DNA from: CAYJII01 sp964370225
GTDB lineage: Bacteria; Bacillota; Clostridia; Oscillospirales; Ruminococcaceae
Assembly (NCBI GenBank): GCA_964370225.1
Contig: CAYJII010000040.1
Location: 1-19,500, forward strand
Reading direction: 5' to 3'
DNA length: 19,500 nt
In this document: positions 6,755 through 14,401 of the stretch, one piece after another
Numbering within the stretch: the first letter of the stretch is position 1
Layout of the letters: each line of letters opens with the position of its first letter
Notes under the pieces: model-generated
What the model was told of the DNA's origin: nothing
The model's database searches: none
What the model saw: only the letters and a program-made list of their open reading frames with translations
Translations under genes and position numbers: made by a program

Positions 6755-6917
6755 AGTCTGCTATGTTAGGTATTCTTGCCATATGGCAATAAAATCAAAT
6801 GGTGCCTGTATCATAGCTGCCCCTTTGCCGCTTTCACATCGCTAAGCTCTTCCACTTGTCTGCGGACAAACGTCCGAGACTTCGCCTATGGATACCACGA
6901 TTTTTTGAAAAAAATCG
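6755..6917. repeat. GC-rich structured intergenic element (possible interspersed repeat or RNA)
   Basis: The gap between the 148-aa gene and iolG is 217 bases and differs from the rest of the window: about half G+C at 6800-6897, where neighbours are about one third. It holds a perfect 14-bp palindrome TTGCCATATGGCAA (6776-6789), a bulged hairpin with arms around GTCTGCGGAC (6858-6867) and GTCCGAGAC (6872-6880), and a 9-bp A/T stem CGATTTTTT/AAAAAATCG (6898-6917). On the minus strand it has short stop-to-stop frames but no start with a ribosome binding site. It could be a dispersed intergenic repeat, a small RNA or a leader. I cannot name it. Confidence 0.45.
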
Positions 6918-6949
6918 AGTAAAACTTCAATAAGGGGACTTTCCTTTAT

Positions 6950-7957
6950 TTATATTTCTGATAGTTTCACTGGTCTATTTTCTTTTACCGATTTTCCTGC
7001 TGCTAAAGCTATCACAACTGCTTGTAGTCCATCTTCAATATCAACTGGCACTTCAGTATCATTAATTATAGCATTTACAAAGTCAGTTACTTCGCTAGTG
7101 AATGAGTTCATATATCTTTCTAAGAAGAAGTATAATGGTTTTTCTGCTACAACTCCGCATTCGCCGCTGATTACAGCAGTACTACCTGTGTCGTTAGCTA
7201 TAGCAACTTGACCTTTTGAGCCAAACACTTCAGCACGTTGATCGTATCCATATGCTGCTTTTCTTGAATTATCAATAACAGCAAGACTTCCATCTTCAAG
7301 TTTCATTGTGATGATAGCAGTATCAACATCGCCTGCTTCGCCAATAGCTTTATCAACCATAACACCAGCATTTACAAAAATTTCTGTTACTTCTTTTCCA
7401 GTTAAAAATCTAACCATATCAAAATCATGAATTGTCATGTCAAGGAACATGCCACCTGATACTTTAACATATGAAACAGGAGGTGCATCAGGATCTCTAG
7501 AAGTGATTTTAACTATATGTACATCGCCGATTTTGCCGTCAGTTACAGCTTTTCTAACACTAGCAAAGTTGTGATCAAATCTTCTGTTAAAACCAACTTG
7601 ATATTTTAGTGCTTTTCCTTCTAATGCTTTTTTAACCTCATAGATTTTATCTAAATCTTGAGAAACAGGTTTTTCACAGAAAACATGTTTGCCAGCATTA
7701 ATCGCTTCGATAGAAATGTCTGCATGTGTGTCAGTAGAAGAACAAATTAAAACCGCATCAATTGTAGGATCGTTTAAAATTTCATGATAGTCGTTATAGC
7801 ATTTTTCGATACCAAGCTCTGTTACAAACTCCTCTTTTGAAAAATCGATAAATGGATCTGCGATTGCAACAACTTTAGCACCCTTTACATGATAAGTTAT
7901 GCTTTGTGCGTGAACTTTGCCTATTCTACCTGCTCCAATGATACCTAAATTTAACAT
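6950..7957 (-). CDS. iolG: myo-Inositol 2-dehydrogenase IolG
   Basis: NAD-dependent oxidation of myo-inositol to scyllo-inosose, the first step of inositol catabolism. This cytosolic protein of 335 residues belongs to the GFO/IDH/MocA family. Its N-terminal Rossmann fold has GxGxxG in GIIGAGRIGKVHA (about 5-17). The catalytic Lys96 lies in CEKPVS, and Asp173 and His177 lie in LDMTIHDFDM, matching Lys97, Asp172 and His176 of B. subtilis IolG. I chose ATG at 7957 because GGAG sits six bases before it. An in-frame ATG at 7969 is possible, but its GG is immediately adjacent and would be a poor site. The gene is divergent from iolR and the rest of the pathway, with a promoter overlapping the first candidate operator. 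Related dehydrogenases act on other cyclitols, but context supports inositol. Confidence 0.92.
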   Translation of the reverse strand: MLNLGIIGAGRIGKVHAQSITYHVKGAKVVAIADPFIDFSKEEFVTELGIEKCYNDYHEILNDPTIDAVLICSSTDTHADISIEAINAGKHVFCEKPVSQDLDKIYEVKKALEGKALKYQVGFNRRFDHNFASVRKAVTDGKIGDVHIVKITSRDPDAPPVSYVKVSGGMFLDMTIHDFDMVRFLTGKEVTEIFVNAGVMVDKAIGEAGDVDTAIITMKLEDGSLAVIDNSRKAAYGYDQRAEVFGSKGQVAIANDTGSTAVISGECGVVAEKPLYFFLERYMNSFTSEVTDFVNAIINDTEVPVDIEDGLQAVVIALAAGKSVKENRPVKLSEI

Positions 7958-8038
7958 AATTTTCTCCATTCCGCCTAAATCTTTATGTTTTAAGCTCTTT
8001 TTATTATTTTTGCATTTAGTTTTTTATTAACTTCACAT

Positions 8039-8067
8039 ATATTATCATAAAATTACTATAATTTCAA
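8039..8067 (-). promoter_or_regulatory. Sigma-A type promoter of iolG
   Basis: Read on the minus strand: TTGAAA (8067-8062), a 17-bp spacer and TAATAT (8044-8039). The first 32-bp-spaced repeat (8043-8058) covers the spacer and touches the -10 box, so a bound repressor would block it. Confidence 0.65.
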
Positions 8068-8125
8068 CTGCCAATATCACAAAAGTTACCAAGTTTTTTT
8101 GTGAGATATCATAAAATCTTACTAT
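8043..8125 (+). promoter_or_regulatory. Three phased direct repeats, candidate IolR operator array
   Basis: Copies begin at 8043, 8075 and 8107, exactly 32 bp apart (three helical turns). Each is TATCA(T/C)AAAA followed, after 0, 1 or 2 bases, by TTAC(T/C)A. The array lies between the divergent iolG and iolR promoters. Direct repeats on one face of the helix suit a DeoR-type regulator that multimerises or loops DNA. Assignment to the adjacent IolR is inference from position. Confidence 0.65.
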
Positions 8126-8146
8126 TAAGTTTGTGTGAAAAATGTA

Positions 8147-8175
8147 TTTACCAATATAACTAACTATGTTATAAT
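8147..8175 (+). promoter_or_regulatory. Sigma-A type promoter of the iolR-C-B-D-E-mgtC-iolA operon
   Basis: TTTACC (8147-8152), a 17-bp spacer and a perfect TATAAT (8170-8175). The third candidate operator ends 22 bases before the -35 box. The predicted leader is about 35 bases, with AGGAGG at 8206-8211. Confidence 0.7.
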
Positions 8176-8217
8176 AACTCAATAAAATGTCATTTATGCG
8201 AGTTTAGGAGGTTTTTA

Positions 8218-8982
8218 ATGAAATCGGTTAGATTAAAAAACATGGAAGAGTACATAAACGAGAAAACTACTGTTACTATGACCGAGCTATGCAGTGAGAT
8301 GAATATTTCTATGAATACAGCGCGTATGGATGTGCAAACTTTAGTCCAACAAGGCAAAGTGGATAAAATCTATGGTGGTGTGACTAAGCGAAAAGAAGCC
8401 AGCCTAATCCCTTTTGAAGACAGAAAGCTTAGAACATTGGATGCAAAAATTGCAATAGCAAAAGAAGCTGCTTTAACTATTGAGGATAATAATATAATAT
8501 TTATCGACTCAGGCACTACCACAATGCATATGCTTGAGTATATGGCGGATAAAAAGAATATTACTGTGTTAACCAATAACCTTAGTGTAGTAAACTCATC
8601 TATTAATGCTACTAATATCGAAATTTTTGTTTTGCCTGGTAGACTTAATAAAAATACTAATTCTATCGTTTCCACTGAAACTATCTCAGTGCTAGAAAGA
8701 TATAATATCACCAAATGTTTTATGGCAACAACAGGAGTTTCAGGTGATGGGAATGTTACAAATTCACTTTTGCTTGAATATGACTTAAAGAGATATATTA
8801 TGCAAAAGGCAAAGGAAAAGTATTTATTAGTAGATCATACTAAGTACAATAATGCTGCTTTAATGACTTATGCTGATATTGATGATTTTGATGCTGTAAT
8901 TAGTGATGGTGATAATAAAAGCGAGCTTGCAATACTATGTAAAAACAGAAATGTAGATTATAAACACGCAAAAATCATATAA
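8218..8982 (+). CDS. iolR: DeoR family transcriptional regulator, probable IolR
   Basis: A 254-residue DeoR/GlpR-type regulator. The N-terminal winged helix-turn-helix spans about residues 5-58 (VTMTELCSEMNISMNTARMD, followed by VDKIYGGV). The C-terminal DeoRC sugar-phosphate sensor domain spans about 75-230, with the DSGTTTMHML motif at 98-107, which contributes to the ligand pocket in this family. In Bacillus the IolR effector is 2-deoxy-5-keto-gluconate-6-phosphate, the IolC product. Here the gene is the first of the iol operon, 23 bases before iolC, so it is likely an autoregulated repressor released by that intermediate. AGGAGG precedes the ATG by six bases. The family call is sure. The iol-specific role rests on context. 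Confidence 0.9.
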   Translation: MKSVRLKNMEEYINEKTTVTMTELCSEMNISMNTARMDVQTLVQQGKVDKIYGGVTKRKEASLIPFEDRKLRTLDAKIAIAKEAALTIEDNNIIFIDSGTTTMHMLEYMADKKNITVLTNNLSVVNSSINATNIEIFVLPGRLNKNTNSIVSTETISVLERYNITKCFMATTGVSGDGNVTNSLLLEYDLKRYIMQKAKEKYLLVDHTKYNNAALMTYADIDDFDAVISDGDNKSELAILCKNRNVDYKHAKII

Positions 8983-9005
8983 AATTGGAGAGGTGAAATA
9001 TACTG

Positions 9006-10040
9006 ATGAACTATTTAAATTTTGACCAAAAGCGCCCACTGGATTTAATCCTACTTGGGAGAATAGCAGTGGACTTAAACCCACTTGACTATTACTGCCC
9101 ACTTTCAGAAAGTATGACTTTCAAAAAATACGTAGGAGGCTCCCCTGCTAATATCGCTGTCGGGATGGCAAGACTACAAAAGAAAATAGGATTTTTTGCA
9201 AAAGTATCTGACGACCAATTTGGTGATTTCGTTGTGAATTATTTTAACAACGAAGGCATCGATACTTCTCATGTGAACAGATGTACAAATGGTGAAAAAA
9301 TCGGTCTTACTTTCACAGAAATTTTAAGCGAAACACAAAGCAGTATCGTTATGTATAGAAATGACGCTGCCGACTTAAAACTAGAAGTTTCTGACATAGA
9401 TGAAGAATACATAAAATCTGCTAAAGCCCTACTTATCTCTGGTACTTCATTAGCTGAAAGCCCATCAAGAGAAGCTGCACTTAAAGCAGTTTTGCTAGCA
9501 GATAAACATAATACGCCAATTATTTTTGACGTAGACTACCGTCCATATAACTGGAAAAATGATGACGAAACAGCAGTTTACTACTCATTAGTAGCAGGAT
9601 ATTCAGCTGTAATATTAGGCTCAAAAGAAGAATTTAATTTAATGAGTAAATTCGTACACAACAACCCTACAGACCAAGAAGAAGCTAACTACTGGTTTAA
9701 TAAAAAGGCAAAAATCGTAATAATTAAGCATGGTAAAGAAGGCTCAATAGCATATACAAGCGATAATAAAAGTTTTAGCGTAAAACCTTTCCCAGTGAAA
9801 CTGTTGAAATCATTTGGCGGTGGAGATGGTTACGCATCTGCATTCCTTACTGGTTTGCTTAATGGCAAAAGTTTAGACAAATGCTTAGAAAACGCTAGTG
9901 CATGTGCTGCTATGCTAGTATCAAGCCATGGTTGTTCAGCTGATATGCCAAAAACTGCAGACTTAGAAGCTTTTGTAAAAGAAGCTACTGAAAAATATGG
10001 CAGTATGGTATCGATTAATGAGGAGGTACCTGCTCAATGA
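9006..10040 (+). CDS. iolC: 5-Dehydro-2-deoxygluconokinase IolC
   Basis: PfkB-type (ribokinase family) cytosolic kinase that phosphorylates 2-deoxy-5-keto-D-gluconate with ATP to the 6-phosphate, the substrate of the IolJ aldolase and, in Bacillus, the inducer for IolR. The 344 residues show the N-terminal PfkB signature GGSPANIAVGMARL (44-57), the IolC-typical DVDYRP (175-180) and the C-terminal PfkB signature GGGDGYASAF (271-280), where Asp274 is the catalytic base. The usual GAGD is GGGD here, a mild change that should not affect catalysis. The start is preceded by GGAGAGGTG. The 3' end overlaps iolB by four bases (ATGA), giving translational coupling. Confidence 0.94.
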   Translation: MNYLNFDQKRPLDLILLGRIAVDLNPLDYYCPLSESMTFKKYVGGSPANIAVGMARLQKKIGFFAKVSDDQFGDFVVNYFNNEGIDTSHVNRCTNGEKIGLTFTEILSETQSSIVMYRNDAADLKLEVSDIDEEYIKSAKALLISGTSLAESPSREAALKAVLLADKHNTPIIFDVDYRPYNWKNDDETAVYYSLVAGYSAVILGSKEEFNLMSKFVHNNPTDQEEANYWFNKKAKIVIIKHGKEGSIAYTSDNKSFSVKPFPVKLLKSFGGGDGYASAFLTGLLNGKSLDKCLENASACAAMLVSSHGCSADMPKTADLEAFVKEATEKYGSMVSINEEVPAQ

Positions 10041-10792
10041 TTATAAATAAAGATTTCGATAATAACGGAGTTAAGATTTTGTGTACACAACAAGATGAAA
10101 TGCTCATGGATATTGCTGTAAAAAAGCTAAAATCAGGTGAAAGTGTGACAGTAGGAAATGATGTGGACGAAACCGCTGTTTTGCTAGTCTGTGGCAATGT
10201 TGAGTTTGCGTTTGCTACTCAAAAAATAAGTGCTAAAAGAGAATCTTGTTTTGATGGAAAACCATATTGCCTACATACACCCAAAGGAGTTTCATCGACT
10301 ATTACAGCTGTAGAAGATAGCGAAATAATTATTCAGTCCACTGAAAACAACAAAGAGTTCCCAATAAAATTTTATGACCCATCAATAATAAAAACTGAAA
10401 TTTTCGGCGCAGATGTCTGGGAACAAAGTGCAAAAAGGCAAGTAGTTACCGTGTTTGACTATGCAAATGCTCCTTATTCAAACTTAGTAATTGGCGAAGT
10501 TGTAAATATGCCAGGTAGATGGTCAAGTTACATTCCTCATTCACACCCACAGCCTGAGGTGTATTACTATAAATTTAGCAAACCACAAGGTTTTGGTGCT
10601 AGCTTTATCGGAGATGAAGCATTCATGTTAAAAGATTCATGCGCAAGTATTATTAAAGGTGGGCTTACACATCCACAAGTTACTGCACCAGGATATAGCA
10701 TGTACTACTGCTGGATGATACGTCATTTAGAGAATAACCCATGGACATCAAGAGACGACGACCCTGCACATACTTGGCTTTTAGATAAATAA
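10037..10792 (+). CDS. iolB: 5-Deoxy-glucuronate isomerase IolB
   Basis: Converts 5-deoxy-D-glucuronate to 2-deoxy-5-keto-D-gluconate. The 251-residue protein is slightly shorter than the roughly 270 of B. subtilis IolB and has the double-cupin layout of the KduI/IolB family. The metal site is visible in the second half: His168, His170 and Glu174 in PHSHPQPEVYYYKF, with His212 in GGLTHPQ as the probable fourth ligand. The ending W-x-x-R-H-x-E-x-N-P (about 226-235) is typical of IolB. A strong AGGAGGT (10021-10027) lies inside the end of iolC, ten bases before the ATG. It is coupled to iolC by the four-base overlap and lies 19 bases before iolD. Confidence 0.93.
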   Translation: MIINKDFDNNGVKILCTQQDEMLMDIAVKKLKSGESVTVGNDVDETAVLLVCGNVEFAFATQKISAKRESCFDGKPYCLHTPKGVSSTITAVEDSEIIIQSTENNKEFPIKFYDPSIIKTEIFGADVWEQSAKRQVVTVFDYANAPYSNLVIGEVVNMPGRWSSYIPHSHPQPEVYYYKFSKPQGFGASFIGDEAFMLKDSCASIIKGGLTHPQVTAPGYSMYYCWMIRHLENNPWTSRDDDPAHTWLLDK

Positions 10793-10811
10793 ATATTAGG
10801 AGGAAAGTAAA

Positions 10812-12740
10812 ATGGAATACATAAAAATGACAGCTGGGCAAGCTATTGTTAAGTTTTTAGACAACCAATATGTATCACACGATGGTATCGAAAATAAATT
10901 TGTTGACGGGATATTTACGGTATTTGGACATGGCATCGTTTGTGGATTAGGTCAAGCTCTAGACGAAAATCCTGGCGAACTTAATGTTTACCAAGGTAGA
11001 AATGAGCAAGGAATGTGCCATGTTGCAGCCGGTTTTGCAAAACAACATAATCGCAAAAAGATTATAGCATGTGCTTCATCCATTGGACCTGGAGCTGCAA
11101 ACATGGTAACTGCAGTAGCTACTGCTTCTGTTAATAATGTGCCTTTGCTTGTTTTCACTGGGGATACATTTGCATCACGCCAACCCGATCCAGTACTACA
11201 ACAATTGGAGCAATCACATGATTTGACTATCACTACAAGTGATGCATTTAAACCAGTTAGTAGATATTTTGATAGAGTTTATCGTCCAGAACAAGTAATG
11301 TCAGCGCTTCTTAACGCTATGAGAGTACTAACTGATGGGGCTAATACAGGTGGCGTTTGCGTTTCATTACCTCAGGATGTTCAAGGTGAAAGTTATGAGT
11401 ATCCTGCATCTTTTTTTAAGAAAAGAGTACATAAAATTACAAGAGATAAAGCTGATGAGAGCTCAATTTTAGAAGCAGCTAAACTAATTGCGACTAAGAA
11501 AAAACCAATCATCGTTTGTGGTGGTGGTGTTCGATATTCTCAAGCTGGTGCAGCACTAATTAAATTTTGTGAGGACTTTAACATTCCTTTAGGCGAAACA
11601 CAAGCTGGTAAAAGCTCGACTATTTCCTCCAGCAAATATAATTTAGGTGGTATCGGTGTTACAGGTAATGCTGCAGCTAATACCATCGCAGAAACAGCTG
11701 ATTTAGTAATATCGGTTGGAAGCAGACTTTCTGACTTTACAACAGGTTCAAAAAGTTTATTCAAAAATCCTGATGTAGATTTCGTTAATATCAATTTATC
11801 GCGTTATCATGCGTTGAAAATTGATGCTCTTCCACTCGTTGGCGATGCAAAAACAGTATTATCTCAACTGACAGATGCACTGAAATCAGAAAATTATACT
11901 TCATCATATACTGATGAAATTGATAATGCAAATAAAATTTGGGAAGAAGAAATGCAGTTTCTTACTAATTACCAATATGGCGAAGACTTCTCCCCTATTG
12001 TAAAGGCAAGATACGAGCCTACAATCGAAGAATTTGTTAAACTTACAAATGGTGTATTAACTCAAACAAACGCACTCGGAATAATCCGTGATGTTATCGA
12101 AGATGATGCAATCATTGTTGGGGCTTCTGGTTCATTACCTGGCTGTTTACAAAGGATGTGGGAAACCGATGCAGTAGATTCATACCATATGGAATACGGA
12201 TATTCGTGCATGGGTTATGAGATTGCAGCTGCACTCGGAGCTAAAATGGCCTTCCCTGAAAGACAAGTTTATAGCATGGTTGGCGATGGAAGCTTTATGA
12301 TGTTACATTCTGAGCTCACCACTTCCCTACAGGAAAACAAGAAAATTATCGTATTACTGTTTGATAACTGTGGTTTTGGCTGTATAAATAATCTGCAAAT
12401 GAACAGCGGTTTAGATAGCTTAGCAACAGAATTTAGATATAGAACTGACAGTGGTAAACAAGATGGAGAACTAATTTTAACAGACTTTGCAATGGTCGCA
12501 CAGGGTTATGGAATGAAAGCTTATAAAGCAAACACCCCTGAGGAGTTAAAAATAGCGCTTACTAAAGCGATGGCTGATGAAAAATCTGTATTAATTGACA
12601 TGAAAGTTTTACCCAAAACTATGACTGACGGATATAACTCATGGTGGCATGTAGGTGTAGCTTCCACCTCGGAAAAAGAAAGTAGCAAAAAAGTATTTGA
12701 AGATAAAACAGCAAATTTATATAACGCTAGAAGATATTAA
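10812..12740 (+). CDS. iolD: 3D-(3,5/4)-trihydroxycyclohexane-1,2-dione acylhydrolase IolD
   Basis: Thiamine-diphosphate enzyme that hydrolyses the ring C-C bond of the IolE product to give 5-deoxy-glucuronate. The 642-residue length is typical. The N-terminal pyrimidine-binding domain contains the conserved Glu65 in GRNEQGMCHVAAGFA. A central TPP-enzyme domain spans about 205-350 (KKPIIVCGGGV and on). The C-terminal pyrophosphate-binding domain has the GDG motif at 491-493 followed about 25 residues later by FDNCGFGC, the place of the usual NN. It resembles acetolactate synthase in fold, but operon context and length make IolD clear. AGGAGG lies just upstream with good spacing. Confidence 0.96.
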   Translation: MEYIKMTAGQAIVKFLDNQYVSHDGIENKFVDGIFTVFGHGIVCGLGQALDENPGELNVYQGRNEQGMCHVAAGFAKQHNRKKIIACASSIGPGAANMVTAVATASVNNVPLLVFTGDTFASRQPDPVLQQLEQSHDLTITTSDAFKPVSRYFDRVYRPEQVMSALLNAMRVLTDGANTGGVCVSLPQDVQGESYEYPASFFKKRVHKITRDKADESSILEAAKLIATKKKPIIVCGGGVRYSQAGAALIKFCEDFNIPLGETQAGKSSTISSSKYNLGGIGVTGNAAANTIAETADLVISVGSRLSDFTTGSKSLFKNPDVDFVNINLSRYHALKIDALPLVGDAKTVLSQLTDALKSENYTSSYTDEIDNANKIWEEEMQFLTNYQYGEDFSPIVKARYEPTIEEFVKLTNGVLTQTNALGIIRDVIEDDAIIVGASGSLPGCLQRMWETDAVDSYHMEYGYSCMGYEIAAALGAKMAFPERQVYSMVGDGSFMMLHSELTTSLQENKKIIVLLFDNCGFGCINNLQMNSGLDSLATEFRYRTDSGKQDGELILTDFAMVAQGYGMKAYKANTPEELKIALTKAMADEKSVLIDMKVLPKTMTDGYNSWWHVGVASTSEKESSKKVFEDKTANLYNARRY

Positions 12741-12757
12741 TAAAGGAGAATATGACG

Positions 12758-13654
12758 ATGTTTGATAAAAATAAAGTGTTTTTAGGAATTGCACCAATCG
12801 CGTGGACCAATGATGATATGCCTGACTTAGGAGGAGAAAATACTTTTGAGCAATGCCTTAGCGAAGCAGCACTAGCTGGTTTTGAGGGTACAGAGGTTGG
12901 GAATAAATATCCCAAAGACCCAGAAGTTTTAAACGAGTACCTTAAAGTTAGAAATCTACGCATAGCAAGTGCTTGGTTTAGCTCATTTGTCTTAACTAAG
13001 CCAATTGAAGAAGTTTCAGCAGACTTCATAAAACATAGAGACTTTCTGCATGCAGTTGGCGCAAAAGTAGTAGTAGTTTCTGAGCAAAGCCATAGTATTC
13101 AAGGACAAATTTGCACTCCTGTATTTAAAGAAAAATATGTGCTAAATGATAGCGAGTGGGAAACGTTAGCAAGAGGTCTTGAAAAGCTAGGAGAACTTGC
13201 TAATGAAAAAGGTATGAAACTTGTGTTCCACCACCATATGGGAACTGTCGTACAAACATCAGCAGAAGTAAAAAAACTTATGGCTATCACCGACCCAGAA
13301 AAAGTATTCTTACTTTTTGATACTGGTCATCTAGCATACTCAAAAGAAGATCCAAACGAAATTTTAACTGAATTTTTCCCTCGCATCAAACATGTTCACT
13401 TAAAAGACATTCGCACAGACGTGATAAAAAAAGTATTTGACGAAGATTTAAGCTTCCTTCAAGGTGTGCGACTCGGAACATTTACAGTGCCGGGAGATGG
13501 CGATATCGACTTTAAACCAATACTAAAATATTTAGCAGAAAACGCTTATGAAGGGTGGTTATTAGTTGAAGCAGAGCAAGACCCTGCATCTGCTAACCCT
13601 TTTGTATACGCACTAAAAGCTAGAAATTACATACGCGAAAACGCACTTATTTAG
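12758..13654 (+). CDS. iolE: Inosose (2-keto-myo-inositol) dehydratase IolE
   Basis: Dehydrates scyllo-inosose to 3D-(3,5/4)-trihydroxycyclohexane-1,2-dione. The 298-residue protein has the xylose-isomerase-like TIM barrel of the family, with the typical opening KVFLGIAPIAWTNDDMPDLG (6-25). Candidate metal and catalytic positions are seen in VFHHHMGT (about 156-163), FDTGHLAYS (187-195), HVHLKDIR (212-219) and LLVEAEQDP (268-276; Glu271). I chose ATG 12758 because AGGAG is nine bases upstream and IolE proteins usually begin MFDKNKV. An ATG six bases earlier is too close to the ribosome binding site. It follows iolD by 17 bases and precedes the mgtC-like gene by 15. Confidence 0.94.
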   Translation: MFDKNKVFLGIAPIAWTNDDMPDLGGENTFEQCLSEAALAGFEGTEVGNKYPKDPEVLNEYLKVRNLRIASAWFSSFVLTKPIEEVSADFIKHRDFLHAVGAKVVVVSEQSHSIQGQICTPVFKEKYVLNDSEWETLARGLEKLGELANEKGMKLVFHHHMGTVVQTSAEVKKLMAITDPEKVFLLFDTGHLAYSKEDPNEILTEFFPRIKHVHLKDIRTDVIKKVFDEDLSFLQGVRLGTFTVPGDGDIDFKPILKYLAENAYEGWLLVEAEQDPASANPFVYALKARNYIRENALI

Positions 13655-13669
13655 AAAAAGAGATTAAAA

Positions 13670-14362
13670 ATGATAATTGAATATTTACCAATACTAAAAG
13701 AACTGAACTTACTCACAATCGTACTTAGAATAACACTCTGCATTATATGTGGTGGCGCTGTCGGGATTGAGCGCGGGATTAAAGGCAAACCCATGGGCAT
13801 GAAAACTCACATTATCGTGTGTATGGGTGCAACAATAGCAATGCTTACAAATCAGTTTATTGTTGAGTTTTATCAAGGTAGTGATCCTGCAAGACTCGGC
13901 GCACAGGTTATTAGTGGTATAGGCTTTTTAGGAGCGGGTGCCATTATGGTTACAGGACGTCAAAAGGTTAAAGGGCTGACGACTGCAGCGGGACTTTGGG
14001 CTTCCGCTAGTTTAGGATTAGCTATAGGAATTGGGTTTTATGAAGTAGCGATTTTAGGTAGTCTTATGCTGTTGGTAATTGAAACTTTTATCTCAAAACT
14101 AAATCAGTACATGATTTCTCGCTCAAATATCATTAATGTATATGTAGAATTTAATAAACCTGGGCATCTTAGTGGACTAATAGCCACTTTGAGAGAGCAT
14201 GATTTGGTGCTCAGTGATATTGAACTCACAGATTTTAACCATATCACAGGCGCTTCGGTAGCTAGTATAATGACAATAAGAGCGAAAAATGCGAGTACTT
14301 GCGATGGAGTGATAGAGATTATCAGTGACGCAAAAGGCGTAAAACTAGTAGAGAGAATATAA
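13670..14362 (+). CDS. MgtC/SapB family membrane protein inside the iol operon
   Basis: A 230-residue inner-membrane protein of the MgtC/SapB family. The family signature is clear: GGAVGIERGIKGKPMGMKTH (28-47), GIGFLGAGAI (83-92) and VKGLTTAAGLWASASLGLAIG (about 100-120). There are about four to five membrane segments (16-31, 45-61, 78-96, 105-120, 122-141) and a soluble ACT-like C-terminal domain (about 152-230). Family members act in magnesium homeostasis, intracellular survival and ATP-synthase control; many have no assigned role. It sits 15 bases after iolE, preceded by AAAGAG, and about 40 bases before iolA, on the same strand with no terminator or promoter seen between, so it is probably expressed with the inositol enzymes. 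That placement is unusual. It could be a passenger or could serve uptake or Mg2+/ion balance. Confidence 0.88.
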   Translation: MIIEYLPILKELNLLTIVLRITLCIICGGAVGIERGIKGKPMGMKTHIIVCMGATIAMLTNQFIVEFYQGSDPARLGAQVISGIGFLGAGAIMVTGRQKVKGLTTAAGLWASASLGLAIGIGFYEVAILGSLMLLVIETFISKLNQYMISRSNIINVYVEFNKPGHLSGLIATLREHDLVLSDIELTDFNHITGASVASIMTIRAKNASTCDGVIEIISDAKGVKLVERI

Positions 14363-14401
14363 AAAATTTATTGTCGCAATTGCGGCAGAATGGAGAATGT
14401 T

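Noticed and set aside
6898..6917. A/T hairpin after iolG considered as its terminator
   Set aside because: The 9-bp stem has almost no loop and no T-run beyond the stem in the iolG direction, so I treat it only as part of the structured element.
8043..8125. 32-bp-spaced repeats considered as a CRISPR fragment
   Set aside because: The repeats are only about 17 bases, imperfect, and sit between divergent promoters. There are no cas genes, and the spacing fits operator phasing.
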